From positions 1 to 30,008 of the forward strand of contig JAJZXP010000187.1 in NCBI GenBank assembly GCA_021806345.1: a DNA stretch of 30,008 nt. Reading direction: 5' to 3'. Below are positions 1-7,958 of the stretch, piece by piece (position 1 is the first letter of the stretch; each line of letters starts with the position of its first letter). Below the pieces are notes generated by a model. It worked only from the letters and a program-made list of their open reading frames with translations. It was not told where the DNA came from and did not search any database. The DNA is from Thermoplasmata archaeon (lineage in GTDB: Archaea; Thermoplasmatota; Thermoplasmata; Thermoplasmatales; Thermoplasmataceae). The position numbers were made by a program, and so were the translations under genes.

Positions 1-2
1 GG

Positions 3-527
3 ATATATTCAAACAAGTCAGGAAATCTGATGGTTGCGATCTGCGAGGTTCCAATCGATGACGAGGGGCTTTATGAGATATCGGGTGCACTAACATCATG
101 GTTTTCAGAATCTAAACCGAAAGACCTGATCATTCTGGAAGGATCTCCCGTTCAGCAGATAGTAAGCGAGCACAAAGTATACTGCATAGCGAACGAAGAC
201 TTGCTGAAAACATTTACGAGCAAAGGACTCGAGCCTGCTCATTCAGCCCTTATCACTGGAATGGGCGGAGCTTTGATGAATGAGGCATTAGCGCATAAGA
301 TCCCTGCGATCACTTTCCTCACACCTGCCTCTGCAAATATTGCCGATCCTGGTTCAGTACTTGCCCTTATCGATAACGTCAACGATGCTTTTGGATTTAA
401 GATAGACACTGCAATTCTGGAAGAAAGTGTGAAAGACTTTCATAACCAGCTCAAGGAGCTCATGAGCCAATACAAGAAAACATACTCAAAAAACGATAAG
501 GCTCCAGGCGAATCAATGTATGGGTAA
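3..527 (+). CDS. PAC2-family protein (proteasome-assembly-chaperone type), 3' part
   Basis: This is the C-terminal part of a PAC2-domain protein. The frame is open from base 3 with no stop, so the gene almost certainly begins left of the window; the internal ATG at 30 is probably not the start. The visible part carries the features I associate with archaeal PAC2 proteins: a strand ending in ILEGSP, a glycine-rich turn ITGMGGALMNEA, and a following stretch reading PAITFLTPASANIADPG. The last 35 residues are charged and probably form a helix and a loose tail. Archaeal PAC2 proteins (PbaA/PbaB type) are ATP-independent chaperones linked to proteasome assembly. The neighbouring surface-glycan genes give no functional link, and the gene converges on the next one, so it is probably core chromosome at the boundary of the glycan locus. 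The family call is firm; the exact cellular role is inferred from the family. Confidence 0.8.
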   Translation: MYSNKSGNLMVAICEVPIDDEGLYEISGALTSWFSESKPKDLIILEGSPVQQIVSEHKVYCIANEDLLKTFTSKGLEPAHSALITGMGGALMNEALAHKIPAITFLTPASANIADPGSVLALIDNVNDAFGFKIDTAILEESVKDFHNQLKELMSQYKKTYSKNDKAPGESMYG

Positions 528-613
528 TATCCGGAAAGGGCAGGCAACTACAATGACCGGGCAAGAAAAGGGTTACTGAGAGTATAGGTTAGAAATAAAA
601 GAATGAAATCAGC

Positions 614-1345
614 TTAAATGCGTAAGAATCTATCCAAAATGGCTGTACTGATTGAAGAGTTCACGATTCTTTCGATCATTGGCCTTCTTGGGGCATACAC
701 TTTTACTTTACCTCTAAGGCCAAAAGACGTGATCAAATCATTCATGGCATCGTCGTAATTGCCTAACTTGTCTATTAGGTGAAGATTTAAGGCACTAATG
801 GGAGAAAATAACTCACCAGTCGCAACTTTATCAATGTCTTGGGACGATAATCCTCTATTCTGCGCTACCGAGCTTTTGAAGACAGAAAATGAATATTCAA
901 GGATTTCTTTGTACTTTTCCTTCCCATTCATGTTTGTATCAGAAAATGGACTTAACATATCCTTGTACTCACCCATTTTTACAATATCCATTCTGACACC
1001 AATTTTATTTAGAAGTTCCTTGACATTTGGATTAATTCCAATAACTCCAATCGATCCAGTAATTGACGTATTCATAGCGTAGATTTTTGTGCAAGCACTT
1101 GCAATCCAGTAAGCCCCTGAAGCTCCAACTCCCTCAATCACTGCGAATACAGGTTTAATTTTTCTAATTTTATTCACCGCATACATCAGCATTTCAGATG
1201 ATGCTGCGTCTCCACCACCCGAATTCACGGTTAAAATCAACCCTTTAACTTTTTTTGATTTTTCAATATATGAAAATACTTCTAGATATTGATGGGCAAC
1301 ACGTGAATTTATGGCTCCTGAAATATCAACCCGTGCGATTACCAT
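614..1345 (-). CDS. sppA: S49-family signal-peptide-peptidase-like serine protease (SppA type)
   Basis: A 243-residue member of the ClpP/crotonase-fold S49 peptidases. Visible motifs are the oxyanion-type turn NSGGGDAASSEM (residues 41-52), the nucleophile block GVGASGAYWIASA with Ser76, and KMGEYKDMLSPF with Lys128. The 52-residue spacing from Ser to Lys equals that of the Ser-Lys dyad in Bacillus SppA. SppA enzymes degrade cleaved signal peptides. Unusually, there is no N-terminal hydrophobic anchor: the protein starts directly at the first beta strand (MVIARVDISG), so it would be soluble unless a partner tethers it. The ATG at 1345 is supported by a TATA-like hexamer exactly 24 nt upstream, which predicts a leaderless transcript. 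It faces the PAC2 gene convergently and lies downstream of, but apparently independent from, the SIS isomerase gene. Confidence 0.88.
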   Translation of the reverse strand: MVIARVDISGAINSRVAHQYLEVFSYIEKSKKVKGLILTVNSGGGDAASSEMLMYAVNKIRKIKPVFAVIEGVGASGAYWIASACTKIYAMNTSITGSIGVIGINPNVKELLNKIGVRMDIVKMGEYKDMLSPFSDTNMNGKEKYKEILEYSFSVFKSSVAQNRGLSSQDIDKVATGELFSPISALNLHLIDKLGNYDDAMNDLITSFGLRGKVKVYAPRRPMIERIVNSSISTAILDRFLRI

Positions 1346-1369
1346 GATCTCAACAACCTTGAAGGGAAT

Positions 1370-1375
1370 TTATAA
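1370..1375 (-). promoter_or_regulatory. TATA-like box of the SppA-type gene (leaderless)
   Basis: TTATAA on the minus strand, separated by exactly 24 nt from the ATG at 1345. An archaeal TATA box centred about 26-27 nt before the transcription start would put the start at the A of the ATG. The flanking bases are A/T, making an extended AATTATAAATT element. Confidence 0.5.
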
Positions 1376-1427
1376 TTAATCTCTTTCAAACAAACCCTAC
1401 GACACTACAAATTAACATGAAAGGATA

Positions 1428-1991
1428 TTATTCAGTTTTCTCCAGAATCCGATCAAGTTCCAGGCATATCATGTGAATCATTGAGATATGTACTTCTTGT
1501 ATAATGGGGGTAAAGTCAGACTCAACATTGAATAAGACATCAACCACATCTTTGAGCTTGCCGCCAGTTCGTCCAGTGAAGGCTACAGTATATGCTCCTT
1601 TTTCCTTGGCAGCCTCAATAGCTTTAATCACATTCCTGGAGTTTCCAGAAGTGCTTATCCCCACTACGATATCCTTAGCAGTTGCCAATGCAGATACGGG
1701 CCTTGAAAACACTTCATCGTAAGAATAATCATTTGCTATTGCTGTCATAGATGAAGTATTAGTTGAAAGTGCTATGGCAGGAAGTGCGTTTCTCTCTTTT
1801 GTAAAGTGACCATCAAGTTCTCCGACAAAGTGCTGAGCATCAGCTGCAGATCCACCATTTCCAAAAGTGATTAACTTATTTCCTCTTAGAAAAGATTTTT
1901 CAAGTTCAATTGCAAACATTTCAATTTTTGTGGGGTTGATGCCTTTTCTGGCCCTAACTCCTTCTTCAATATACTCATTCAATGTGATCAT
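1428..1991 (-). CDS. gmhA: SIS-domain phosphoheptose isomerase-like protein (GmhA family)
   Basis: A 187-residue SIS-domain protein of the size and motif pattern of D-sedoheptulose-7-phosphate isomerase. It has GNGGSAADAQH (44-54), STNTSSMTAIAND (76-88) and the phosphate-binding loop GISTSGNSRN (111-120). The QEVH segment (165-168) near the C-terminus holds the Glu/His pair found at the metal/active site of GmhA. GmhA converts sedoheptulose 7-phosphate to D-glycero-manno-heptose 7-phosphate, the first step of NDP-heptose synthesis. No kinase, phosphatase or nucleotidyltransferase dedicated to heptose is next to it, so a heptose product is only an inference; other SIS isomerases can look similar. 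It starts with ATG at 1991 and sits at the downstream end of a run of minus-strand glycosyltransferases, about 100 bp from the nearest one. Confidence 0.8.
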   Translation of the reverse strand: MITLNEYIEEGVRARKGINPTKIEMFAIELEKSFLRGNKLITFGNGGSAADAQHFVGELDGHFTKERNALPAIALSTNTSSMTAIANDYSYDEVFSRPVSALATAKDIVVGISTSGNSRNVIKAIEAAKEKGAYTVAFTGRTGGKLKDVVDVLFNVESDFTPIIQEVHISMIHMICLELDRILEKTE

Positions 1992-2095
1992 AGTCGATAT
2001 AGTTGATTATAAAACACGAATATTAAGGTTCACAGGCTGAAAGCTCTTTTTTCGGGAAAAACCTTGGCTACTCTCACAAACACGACTTCTGAATC

Positions 2096-3190
2096 TTAAG
2101 GGTTTAATAGCTTGTAAAAGGCTTCTTGAATTATAGAATCATATTCCCTTAAACTCTCATTTTTGACATAATCTAAAAAGTACTTTGATTTAGTGAGAAG
2201 TACTTCCCGCTCCTTATCAGCCCACTGTATTTTCTCTTTAAGCTCTTCTGGTTTTGTGATGATGAATTGTTCCTTTAATTCCGAATCGAACCCCCTTCCG
2301 CCTATTTCAGTAGTGATAATGGGTATTCCATGATTTATGTAATCATTCATTTTAAAGTTCATACCAGAACCAGTTAACACTGGGTTCAAAGCCAAAAATG
2401 ATGAATTCAATGCTTCATCCTTTTGTTCTTCCGTAAGTAATCCCATTAATTCTATGTTGGTTGAAAGAGATTTCCTTTTCACTGCAGAACAAACACTACC
2501 TATAATTCTAAAATTGAATTGCGGGAGTTCATTGGCGATTTTAGATATTAATATAACAGCTTCGATATTTGGATGATATGCTGACCCGATGAACACTATG
2601 CTATTAGAATCTAACCCACTCCAGGTTCTACTCTGTGCCTTGAAGCCTTCAGGTATAGAAATGACCTTTTCTTCTTCAATGCCGTAAAGATTTGATAAGA
2701 GATTAGCATCATCGTGTGTCATGGTGATAACGAGATCAGATTTCATTGCCAAATCCCTTTCCAGTGAAAAAGTGTAGTTTTCCCATTTGTTTCCTTTCCT
2801 GAGTATTGATTCGACGTTATGTGCATCGTAGACGACTTTCTTATCACCAATAAAATCTCTAAAAAGGTAATATTGCCAAGGGCCTTCAAAAACTATTATG
2901 TCTGATTCTTTAATGACGCGTTGCACATCAGATATGTACTTCTTCCTCAGGAACTTTCCACGAGAAATGAAGTATTCAAGGGACCTTTGTTTCTTGATAA
3001 CGGAGTAAGCGAAGGTCATGATGCTTCTGTATTGTCTAGCGTAACCATCCCGGCTATCTTTATAGACTAAACCTGAAATTGAGAACAAAAGTCTGTCACT
3101 AAATGAGGCGAGATAGCTATGACACCTTAAGGCGTAAGCGCTTGAATAATGGGGAATCACTTTACCATGGGCCAATTGCAAAATTTTCAA
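2096..3190 (-). CDS. GT4-type glycosyltransferase
   Basis: A 364-residue GT-B glycosyltransferase. The N-terminal domain opens with MKILQLAHG and includes VYDAHNVES, the Asp-Ala-His-Asn motif common in GT4-like enzymes. The C-terminal domain carries the strand FIGSAYHPNIEAV (about 201-213) and the donor-site region GSGMNFKMNDYINHGIPIITT. The usual second Glu of the GT4 E-x7-E pair is not obvious in MNFKMNDY. The start is TTG at 3190, the first usable start, three bases after the TGA of the upstream GT4 gene; a G-rich stretch in the 3' end of that gene could act as ribosome-binding site. The two genes are therefore almost certainly co-transcribed and translationally coupled. A cytoplasmic sugar transferase of the surface-glycan pathway; donor and acceptor cannot be read from the sequence. 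Confidence 0.85.
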   Translation of the reverse strand: MKILQLAHGKVIPHYSSAYALRCHSYLASFSDRLLFSISGLVYKDSRDGYARQYRSIMTFAYSVIKKQRSLEYFISRGKFLRKKYISDVQRVIKESDIIVFEGPWQYYLFRDFIGDKKVVYDAHNVESILRKGNKWENYTFSLERDLAMKSDLVITMTHDDANLLSNLYGIEEEKVISIPEGFKAQSRTWSGLDSNSIVFIGSAYHPNIEAVILISKIANELPQFNFRIIGSVCSAVKRKSLSTNIELMGLLTEEQKDEALNSSFLALNPVLTGSGMNFKMNDYINHGIPIITTEIGGRGFDSELKEQFIITKPEELKEKIQWADKEREVLLTKSKYFLDYVKNESLREYDSIIQEAFYKLLNP

Positions 3191-3193
3191 CTT

Positions 3194-4483
3194 TCAAGTT
3201 TCCCCCAAAGAATTCTGCACCAAATCCAGTGCCTCTGAGCGATTTGGGATTTTCTGTTCATTTATTACATTGCTGTATACATTCAGCAAGCCTTTTAAAT
3301 GCTTCTCAGGGGTAAATGCTTTCATTATAAAATTTCGACCATTTTTCATGAATTCCAATGTTCTTTCTGGGTTTGAGATAATTTCTGCCAAGGCCACAGC
3401 GATTTCATCAGGTGAAGAAATAGATACGATTTTGCCGGTAATGCCGTCCTGTATGATCTCGGGTATGCCACCTATTCTAGTGCCTATGGTTGGCACACCC
3501 CTGAGTAAAGCCTCCTGTGCGACAAGTGGAAAATTTTCCCAGTAATTTGAAGGCACAACCAAAGTTGAAATGCTTTTGTAAAAATCCTCTGTCTGAATGC
3601 CACTTAATTTACCAAGCCAAATTACTTTATCGGTAAGATTTAATTTCGATGCCAGTGATTTCAGCTGTTCTTCGAATGTTCCTATTCCTGCAATTTTCAG
3701 ATTATAATCCGGGTGGTCAACAGAAAAGATTTTGAATGCCGCTAAAAGATCCTGGATACCTTTGTAGTGCTCCAACCGACCTATATATCCGATGCTTTTG
3801 TAAGTAAGTATGCTTTCATAATCAGGTTCTTTTTCAACTGCACTCTTTGGAAAATTGGAAAATGACGGCAGGTGAACCACTGGTGCAAACCCGACATTAT
3901 CTAAATAATTGAAAATGGAGTAACTCGGACAAAGGAACGCTTTGATGTGTCTCTTTTGAATTCTCTCAATAGTGCGTGCCAATAGGAGTTCATAAGTAAG
4001 ATGGCCTTGAATTTTGCAACCGGTCAGGCCGCACCTTATGCCGGTACCCCCATTACAAATTTCGTTACCCGGTTTAACTAGAGTTGAAAGTGGGCAGACC
4101 AGAAGGGCATCATGTGCAGTGAAGACAACTGGTACATTTGTCAGCCTCAGGAATTTCTCGAGAGATGAGAAACCAATGCGTATGTGGTGTATGTGAATTA
4201 AATCAGGGGCGAACTCAAGAAACTTTTCATTCAAAAAATTGACTATTTTCTCATTTGGTATTAAATCGTGAAAGAACCTGTACATGGGATTTTTGGTGGT
4301 CCTAATTTCAACACTCATTTCAGACTGTGGCATTTTCTCTCCTGCGTTGAAAGTAATAACCATTGTTTCATGCCCCAGTTCTGCAAGCATGCGGTCAATA
4401 TTGACTATATAAGTCTCTACGCCACCGGTGAAAGTGCTAATTGAATTAAGTCTAAGAATTTTCAAAATCGCCACCTGAAGCAT
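3194..4483 (-). CDS. GT4-type glycosyltransferase
   Basis: A GT-B retaining glycosyltransferase of 429 residues from the ATG at 4483. The acceptor-domain loop FTGGVETYI lies near the N-terminus, DLIHIHHIR and TAHDALLVCPLS follow, and the donor domain has YIGRLEHYKGIQDLL, then VVPSNYWENFPLVAQEA with the GT4 E-x7-E pair and GVPTIGTRIGGIPE. A cysteine-containing insert (CNGGTGIRCGLTGC, about residues 145-160) after the HDALLVCP motif resembles one seen in other GT4 enzymes. An alternative start is the TTG at 4465, giving the more typical GT4 beginning MKILRLNS and preceded by GGTGG as a possible ribosome-binding site; I consider it at least as likely. It is first of the two-gene GT4 pair, with AT-rich promoter-like DNA (TTTTTAAATA near 4540) upstream. 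The sugar specificity is unknown. Confidence 0.88.
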   Translation of the reverse strand: MLQVAILKILRLNSISTFTGGVETYIVNIDRMLAELGHETMVITFNAGEKMPQSEMSVEIRTTKNPMYRFFHDLIPNEKIVNFLNEKFLEFAPDLIHIHHIRIGFSSLEKFLRLTNVPVVFTAHDALLVCPLSTLVKPGNEICNGGTGIRCGLTGCKIQGHLTYELLLARTIERIQKRHIKAFLCPSYSIFNYLDNVGFAPVVHLPSFSNFPKSAVEKEPDYESILTYKSIGYIGRLEHYKGIQDLLAAFKIFSVDHPDYNLKIAGIGTFEEQLKSLASKLNLTDKVIWLGKLSGIQTEDFYKSISTLVVPSNYWENFPLVAQEALLRGVPTIGTRIGGIPEIIQDGITGKIVSISSPDEIAVALAEIISNPERTLEFMKNGRNFIMKAFTPEKHLKGLLNVYSNVINEQKIPNRSEALDLVQNSLGET

Positions 4484-4579
4484 CTTTCAATCTGACCACT
4501 TTACCCCTCAAATAATCTCATTATAATTATTGCAATGTATTTAAAAATTGAACCGAGTTCAAGGCCAAACAAGCATTCA

Positions 4580-5401
4580 TTATATACCGCCCTGGCTCCT
4601 TAACCGTTCAACTCTTTCCTCAATGGTTTCCTCCTTTACAAAAAAGGACATCAGTCTGGCCAGAATATATTCGGCTGATGCGATCAAAGTTCCACTGAAA
4701 CCCTTAAGTTTCAGGTTTTTCCTGAAAGTCACATAAGTCGGATTATACACAAATACCATGTCTCTATTAATTACGAGGCGCCTCTTTATCATCTGCCAGG
4801 TGCTTTTTGTATAACGTCTTTCTGCACCAGACGTCATTCCTTTGACTTTAAGTGGTTGAAATTTAAACTCCCCTTCTATAACTTCATACGCGTCAAGTGC
4901 TTTAGCGGTTTCATACAGGTATTTGTCTTCAGAACCTAAAAGGCTAGGGTATCCTCCAATCTTTTCAAATGTATGCCTGGAGGCGACAATAATCGGAGAG
5001 TTTCCCTCACTCTGGTCTAGAGGCCTTATAGTTACGATTTTCTTGTCATGCTGTTCCAAATTCAGGAATGCAATTATTGCGTTTTCGATGCCAGTATAGT
5101 CGACATCTGCGTCTAAAATCACAATAATATTCCCTTTAGAGTTCTTCATTGCAAGATTCCTGCCTTCTCCCCTATTGGTTTTCTTCTGAATATATCTTAG
5201 ATTTGCAATTTCATTTGAAAGTCTTGAAAGTACTTCCAAAGTGTCATCTTCTGAGTTATTGTCTGAAATGACAATTTCATAAGGCAAGTTCATGTGGAGG
5301 GAACGAACAACACTTTCTATTGTACCGCCAGAATTATAGGCAGCAATACAAAAAGAAACAAGTAAATCGGGTTCTACCGTAGCTTCATTAATACTGCTCA
5401 A
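4580..5401 (-). CDS. GT2-type glycosyltransferase
   Basis: A GT-A glycosyltransferase of about 273 residues. The N-terminal nucleotide-binding region reads LLVSFCIAAYNSGGTIESV, followed by EIVISDNNSEDDT, a typical GT2 second strand, and ILDADVDYTG with the metal-binding D-x-D. The GEGRNLAMKNSKG segment before it is the usual donor-loop region. No membrane segment is evident, so it is cytoplasmic or peripheral. The frame allows a TTG at 5407, but I prefer the in-frame TTG at 5401 because a TAAAAT hexamer lies exactly 24 nt before it, the spacing seen at other genes here. It is a single-gene unit between the GT4 pair and the NDD-motif pair. Family certain, substrate unknown. Confidence 0.88.
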   Translation of the reverse strand: MSSINEATVEPDLLVSFCIAAYNSGGTIESVVRSLHMNLPYEIVISDNNSEDDTLEVLSRLSNEIANLRYIQKKTNRGEGRNLAMKNSKGNIIVILDADVDYTGIENAIIAFLNLEQHDKKIVTIRPLDQSEGNSPIIVASRHTFEKIGGYPSLLGSEDKYLYETAKALDAYEVIEGEFKFQPLKVKGMTSGAERRYTKSTWQMIKRRLVINRDMVFVYNPTYVTFRKNLKLKGFSGTLIASAEYILARLMSFFVKEETIEERVERLRSQGGI

Positions 5402-5425
5402 CTCCAAGAAAACCTATGTACAAGT

Positions 5426-5431
5426 ATTTTA
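5426..5431 (-). promoter_or_regulatory. TATA-like box of the GT2 gene at 4580
   Basis: TAAAAT on the minus strand within TATTAAAATAC, exactly 24 nt from the TTG at 5401. It supports that TTG, rather than the one six bases upstream, as the start of a leaderless message. Confidence 0.4.
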
Positions 5432-5528
5432 ATAGCTTTTTTGAAACATTCAGGTATTTCGAGCGACATTTAAAAACTGGATTTGCTAAACAGTAGCTTT
5501 CAATCTGAATTTGTTATTACAGTCAACT

Positions 5529-6566
5529 TTACAAATCTCCTGAATCGAGCTTAACGGATAGATAAATGTCCGAAGCAGTGGTCCTGAGTGCACGCTCTAA
5601 AGATTCACCAAGGCTGGCTCCTCCCTGGCTATCAATTGAGTAGTGCAAATGCTCTTCCTTATGCTTTGTCTTGGATAGTTCGAGTGAGATCATCTGGTCT
5701 TCGTGGGCATTAATGAATGTTTCATCAAATAGAACCCCGTTCCTCCTTTCAGTGATATACTTGGAACTAAAAATCGCAAAGTCCTGAAATAAGGTATAAC
5801 TATGACTTTCCTTCATGTAAAGACTCCAACGCTTGGATGTGGTAAAGTAGTAGGGGGTAACTCCGTATTTTGCCGAAATTTTGTACCTGGCCAAGAATTT
5901 CTTAAACCTAAATACAGTTCTTAGAAAATTCATGTTGGTGGTAGAACTAATTAAGGATGTTGGGAAAAACCTGGACAAATACATAATTATTAACCCTATC
6001 TTGTTCAGTTTTCCCATGTGAATCTTCATAGAATGATTCTTTGATGTTTCTGCGAAGAGGATCGCAAATATTTCTGGATCGTACCTGTTAATTTCACTTC
6101 TCAGGATTTCCGGGTCATCCTTCTTTTTCATATCATCATTAGAAATAATAATCCATTTGGGACTATATTCCAGTGCTTTACGAATTCCAACATTACAGTT
6201 ATGGGCATAGTTGAAGTATGGGTTATTTCTTCCACTTTCTACGAAAATAATGTGGAATCCCTTAAATATCTCATCCCTGCAGGTCTTTGCCAATGTACCA
6301 TTGCAATCTATGGTTGGGATGACTACAATAATGTCTTTTTTCCCATCGACTTCGTGAACTTGTGCTGTGCCTTTTGGTCTTGCCATCATCCATTCAATCA
6401 GTTCTTCCTTAGATCTGAACTTGTTATAAAATTCAATAATATCGGTTGCTTTATCTGAAGAAAAAAGTGTATTTAAATAATCCATGCTATCAACGAGGTT
6501 CTGGCCGTAAATTGTGTGATTGGCCTCCAGTGAGTTTCCCTGTTTGCCGAACTCCTTTCTGTTCAT
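5529..6566 (-). CDS. GT2-like glycosyltransferase, NDD-motif family, copy A
   Basis: A 345-residue GT-A-like protein. The fold's first strand is IIVVIPTID (79-87), followed by IIFVESG, a conserved FNYAHNCNVGI (118-128) and IIISNDDM, whose NDD (143-145) occupies the place of the D-x-D metal site. Near the C-terminus FDETFINAHEDQ resembles the GT2 acceptor/base motif (ED). About 75 residues precede the catalytic domain, including SSDKATD and KEELIEW. The adjacent gene at 6750 shares this layout, including the N-terminal extension and a C-terminal GGASLGES-type stretch, so the two are diverged tandem duplicates. The ATG at 6566 is supported by TATAAA exactly 24 nt upstream (leaderless). It probably transfers a sugar onto a glycan in the cytoplasm; donor and acceptor unknown. 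Confidence 0.78.
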   Translation of the reverse strand: MNRKEFGKQGNSLEANHTIYGQNLVDSMDYLNTLFSSDKATDIIEFYNKFRSKEELIEWMMARPKGTAQVHEVDGKKDIIVVIPTIDCNGTLAKTCRDEIFKGFHIIFVESGRNNPYFNYAHNCNVGIRKALEYSPKWIIISNDDMKKKDDPEILRSEINRYDPEIFAILFAETSKNHSMKIHMGKLNKIGLIIMYLSRFFPTSLISSTTNMNFLRTVFRFKKFLARYKISAKYGVTPYYFTTSKRWSLYMKESHSYTLFQDFAIFSSKYITERRNGVLFDETFINAHEDQMISLELSKTKHKEEHLHYSIDSQGGASLGESLERALRTTASDIYLSVKLDSGDL

Positions 6567-6590
6567 AGAGAATAACCAATATCGTTTGAT

Positions 6591-6596
6591 TTTATA
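6591..6596 (-). promoter_or_regulatory. TATA box of the glycosyltransferase gene at 5529 (leaderless)
   Basis: TATAAA on the minus strand, exactly 24 nt before the ATG at 6566, in the context ATCTATAAAATC. This is the best TATA match in the window and fits initiation at the first base of the start codon. Confidence 0.55.
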
Positions 6597-6749
6597 GATT
6601 TAACTTAAATTAGTGCAGGCGATTCGAATTCATTAAGGATGACAAAGCTAACAGAAGCAATTTTGCAGTGATTTCAAAGATGATTCCTCGGTAAATAATT
6701 AACTCGAAACAAATTTATTGGAAATATAACCCTATGGCCAGTACTATTC

Positions 6750-7736
6750 TCAATTATCACTTTCATAATAAGTATCAACTTTTGAGAACTTATGACTAAA
6801 GTATATTCCATCTAACAGGCTGATTACATTTTTTCTAACCGAATGGCCAAATGAAGCTGAACCAATACTTTGAACTGAGAGATCAATCTTATTGACAGCA
6901 ATGTTATCCGCGTCCAGGCGAACGGCAAAGTCGTAATCCTCTGTACCATTCCAGAATGTCTCGTCAAATTTGAATCTTGCAAGGATATTAGATGGAAAAA
7001 TTCCAAAATCCGAGAAATTTATCAACTGGTTGGAAACCCGTTCGGAAAAACGTGAAAAAACCTGCTCGTTGTTGTTTACACCGATAGTGTATTTAAAATA
7101 TTTTAGCATATATGGGCTACGAATGACTAAATTCTTTAGGAAGTTAACAGGCATCTTCCTTCCCGGAAAACCCCATCTTGTGTTGTAAAAAGTAAGGGCT
7201 AAAATGGCCGGGTTGGTCTTAAAGACTGAAAATGTCTCACCATGATAATTTCGGTTCCTGTTTAATCTATTATCTGGAGTCAGAACGCTGTCCTCAGCCT
7301 CCCTATTCATATATTTCCCCATATTGTTGGGACTTTCTTGGAAAACTATATCATCATTGCATACGACTATCCAGTCGTAACCTGAATTCAGAGCTTCTGA
7401 AATACCTGTATTACAGCTGCGGGCGTAATTGAAATTTCCACCAGTGGCCTCTATAAAAATACTAGGCAGATCTTTTAGCTGCTTTCTAAGATTAGAGCTT
7501 GTTTCATTTTCAACATTTGCAGTTGGGACCACAAAGATAACTTTGGAATCACTTTTTTCATTGTACCTGAGTATTTTTACTGGTGACTTCTCTTTATGAC
7601 GTAAAAGCAGGGCGAGCTCTTCCGGAGGAGTAGACATGCTCAAGGCATTCATTAAATCAGTTTCGTCTTGTGAAAACCAAAGCCTTTCAAAATCCTGAAG
7701 TTTTTCAGTCATTATTTCATTCACGGTCGTTTCCAC
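6750..7736 (-). CDS. GT2-like glycosyltransferase, NDD-motif family, copy B
   Basis: A 328-residue paralogue of the protein encoded at 5529. Shared landmarks in the same order are an N-terminal extension with SQDETD and PEEL, the strand VIFVVPTANV, FIEATGGNFNYARSCNTGI (94-112), VVCNDDI with NDD at 127-129, FKFDETFWNGTEDYDFAVRL, and a C-terminal SIGSASFGHSVR. The ED in GTEDYDF matches the acceptor-binding/base region of GT2 enzymes. The longest frame starts with GTG at 7736; the ATG at 7712 (residue 9) is an alternative, and no 24-nt TATA spacing decides between them. A 183-bp gap separates it from copy A, whose own TATA box suggests independent transcription. It is probably a cytoplasmic transferase with a different acceptor or linkage from copy A. 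Confidence 0.78.
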   Translation of the reverse strand: METTVNEIMTEKLQDFERLWFSQDETDLMNALSMSTPPEELALLLRHKEKSPVKILRYNEKSDSKVIFVVPTANVENETSSNLRKQLKDLPSIFIEATGGNFNYARSCNTGISEALNSGYDWIVVCNDDIVFQESPNNMGKYMNREAEDSVLTPDNRLNRNRNYHGETFSVFKTNPAILALTFYNTRWGFPGRKMPVNFLKNLVIRSPYMLKYFKYTIGVNNNEQVFSRFSERVSNQLINFSDFGIFPSNILARFKFDETFWNGTEDYDFAVRLDADNIAVNKIDLSVQSIGSASFGHSVRKNVISLLDGIYFSHKFSKVDTYYESDN

Positions 7737-7958
7737 CAGTAATTAGCTAAATTTGGTTGTACCCTTTATCGGACAAAATACAGGGATAGTTTAAACTTGC
7801 TTAATCAGAATTGCGAAATTTTTCATTATTATTCTGACACAGTAATAAAGGTCGAAAAAACAATTACTGTTACGGTACCTACATAAGGAACTGCAGAACC
7901 AGTTGCACAATGGACTTTAGTACTCCAAAGAAGAATATTGGTATACAGGTCATCAAGT

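Noticed and set aside
798..1082. Plus-strand 94-codon frame
   Set aside because: Lies wholly inside the SppA-type protease gene on the other strand, with no motif of its own.
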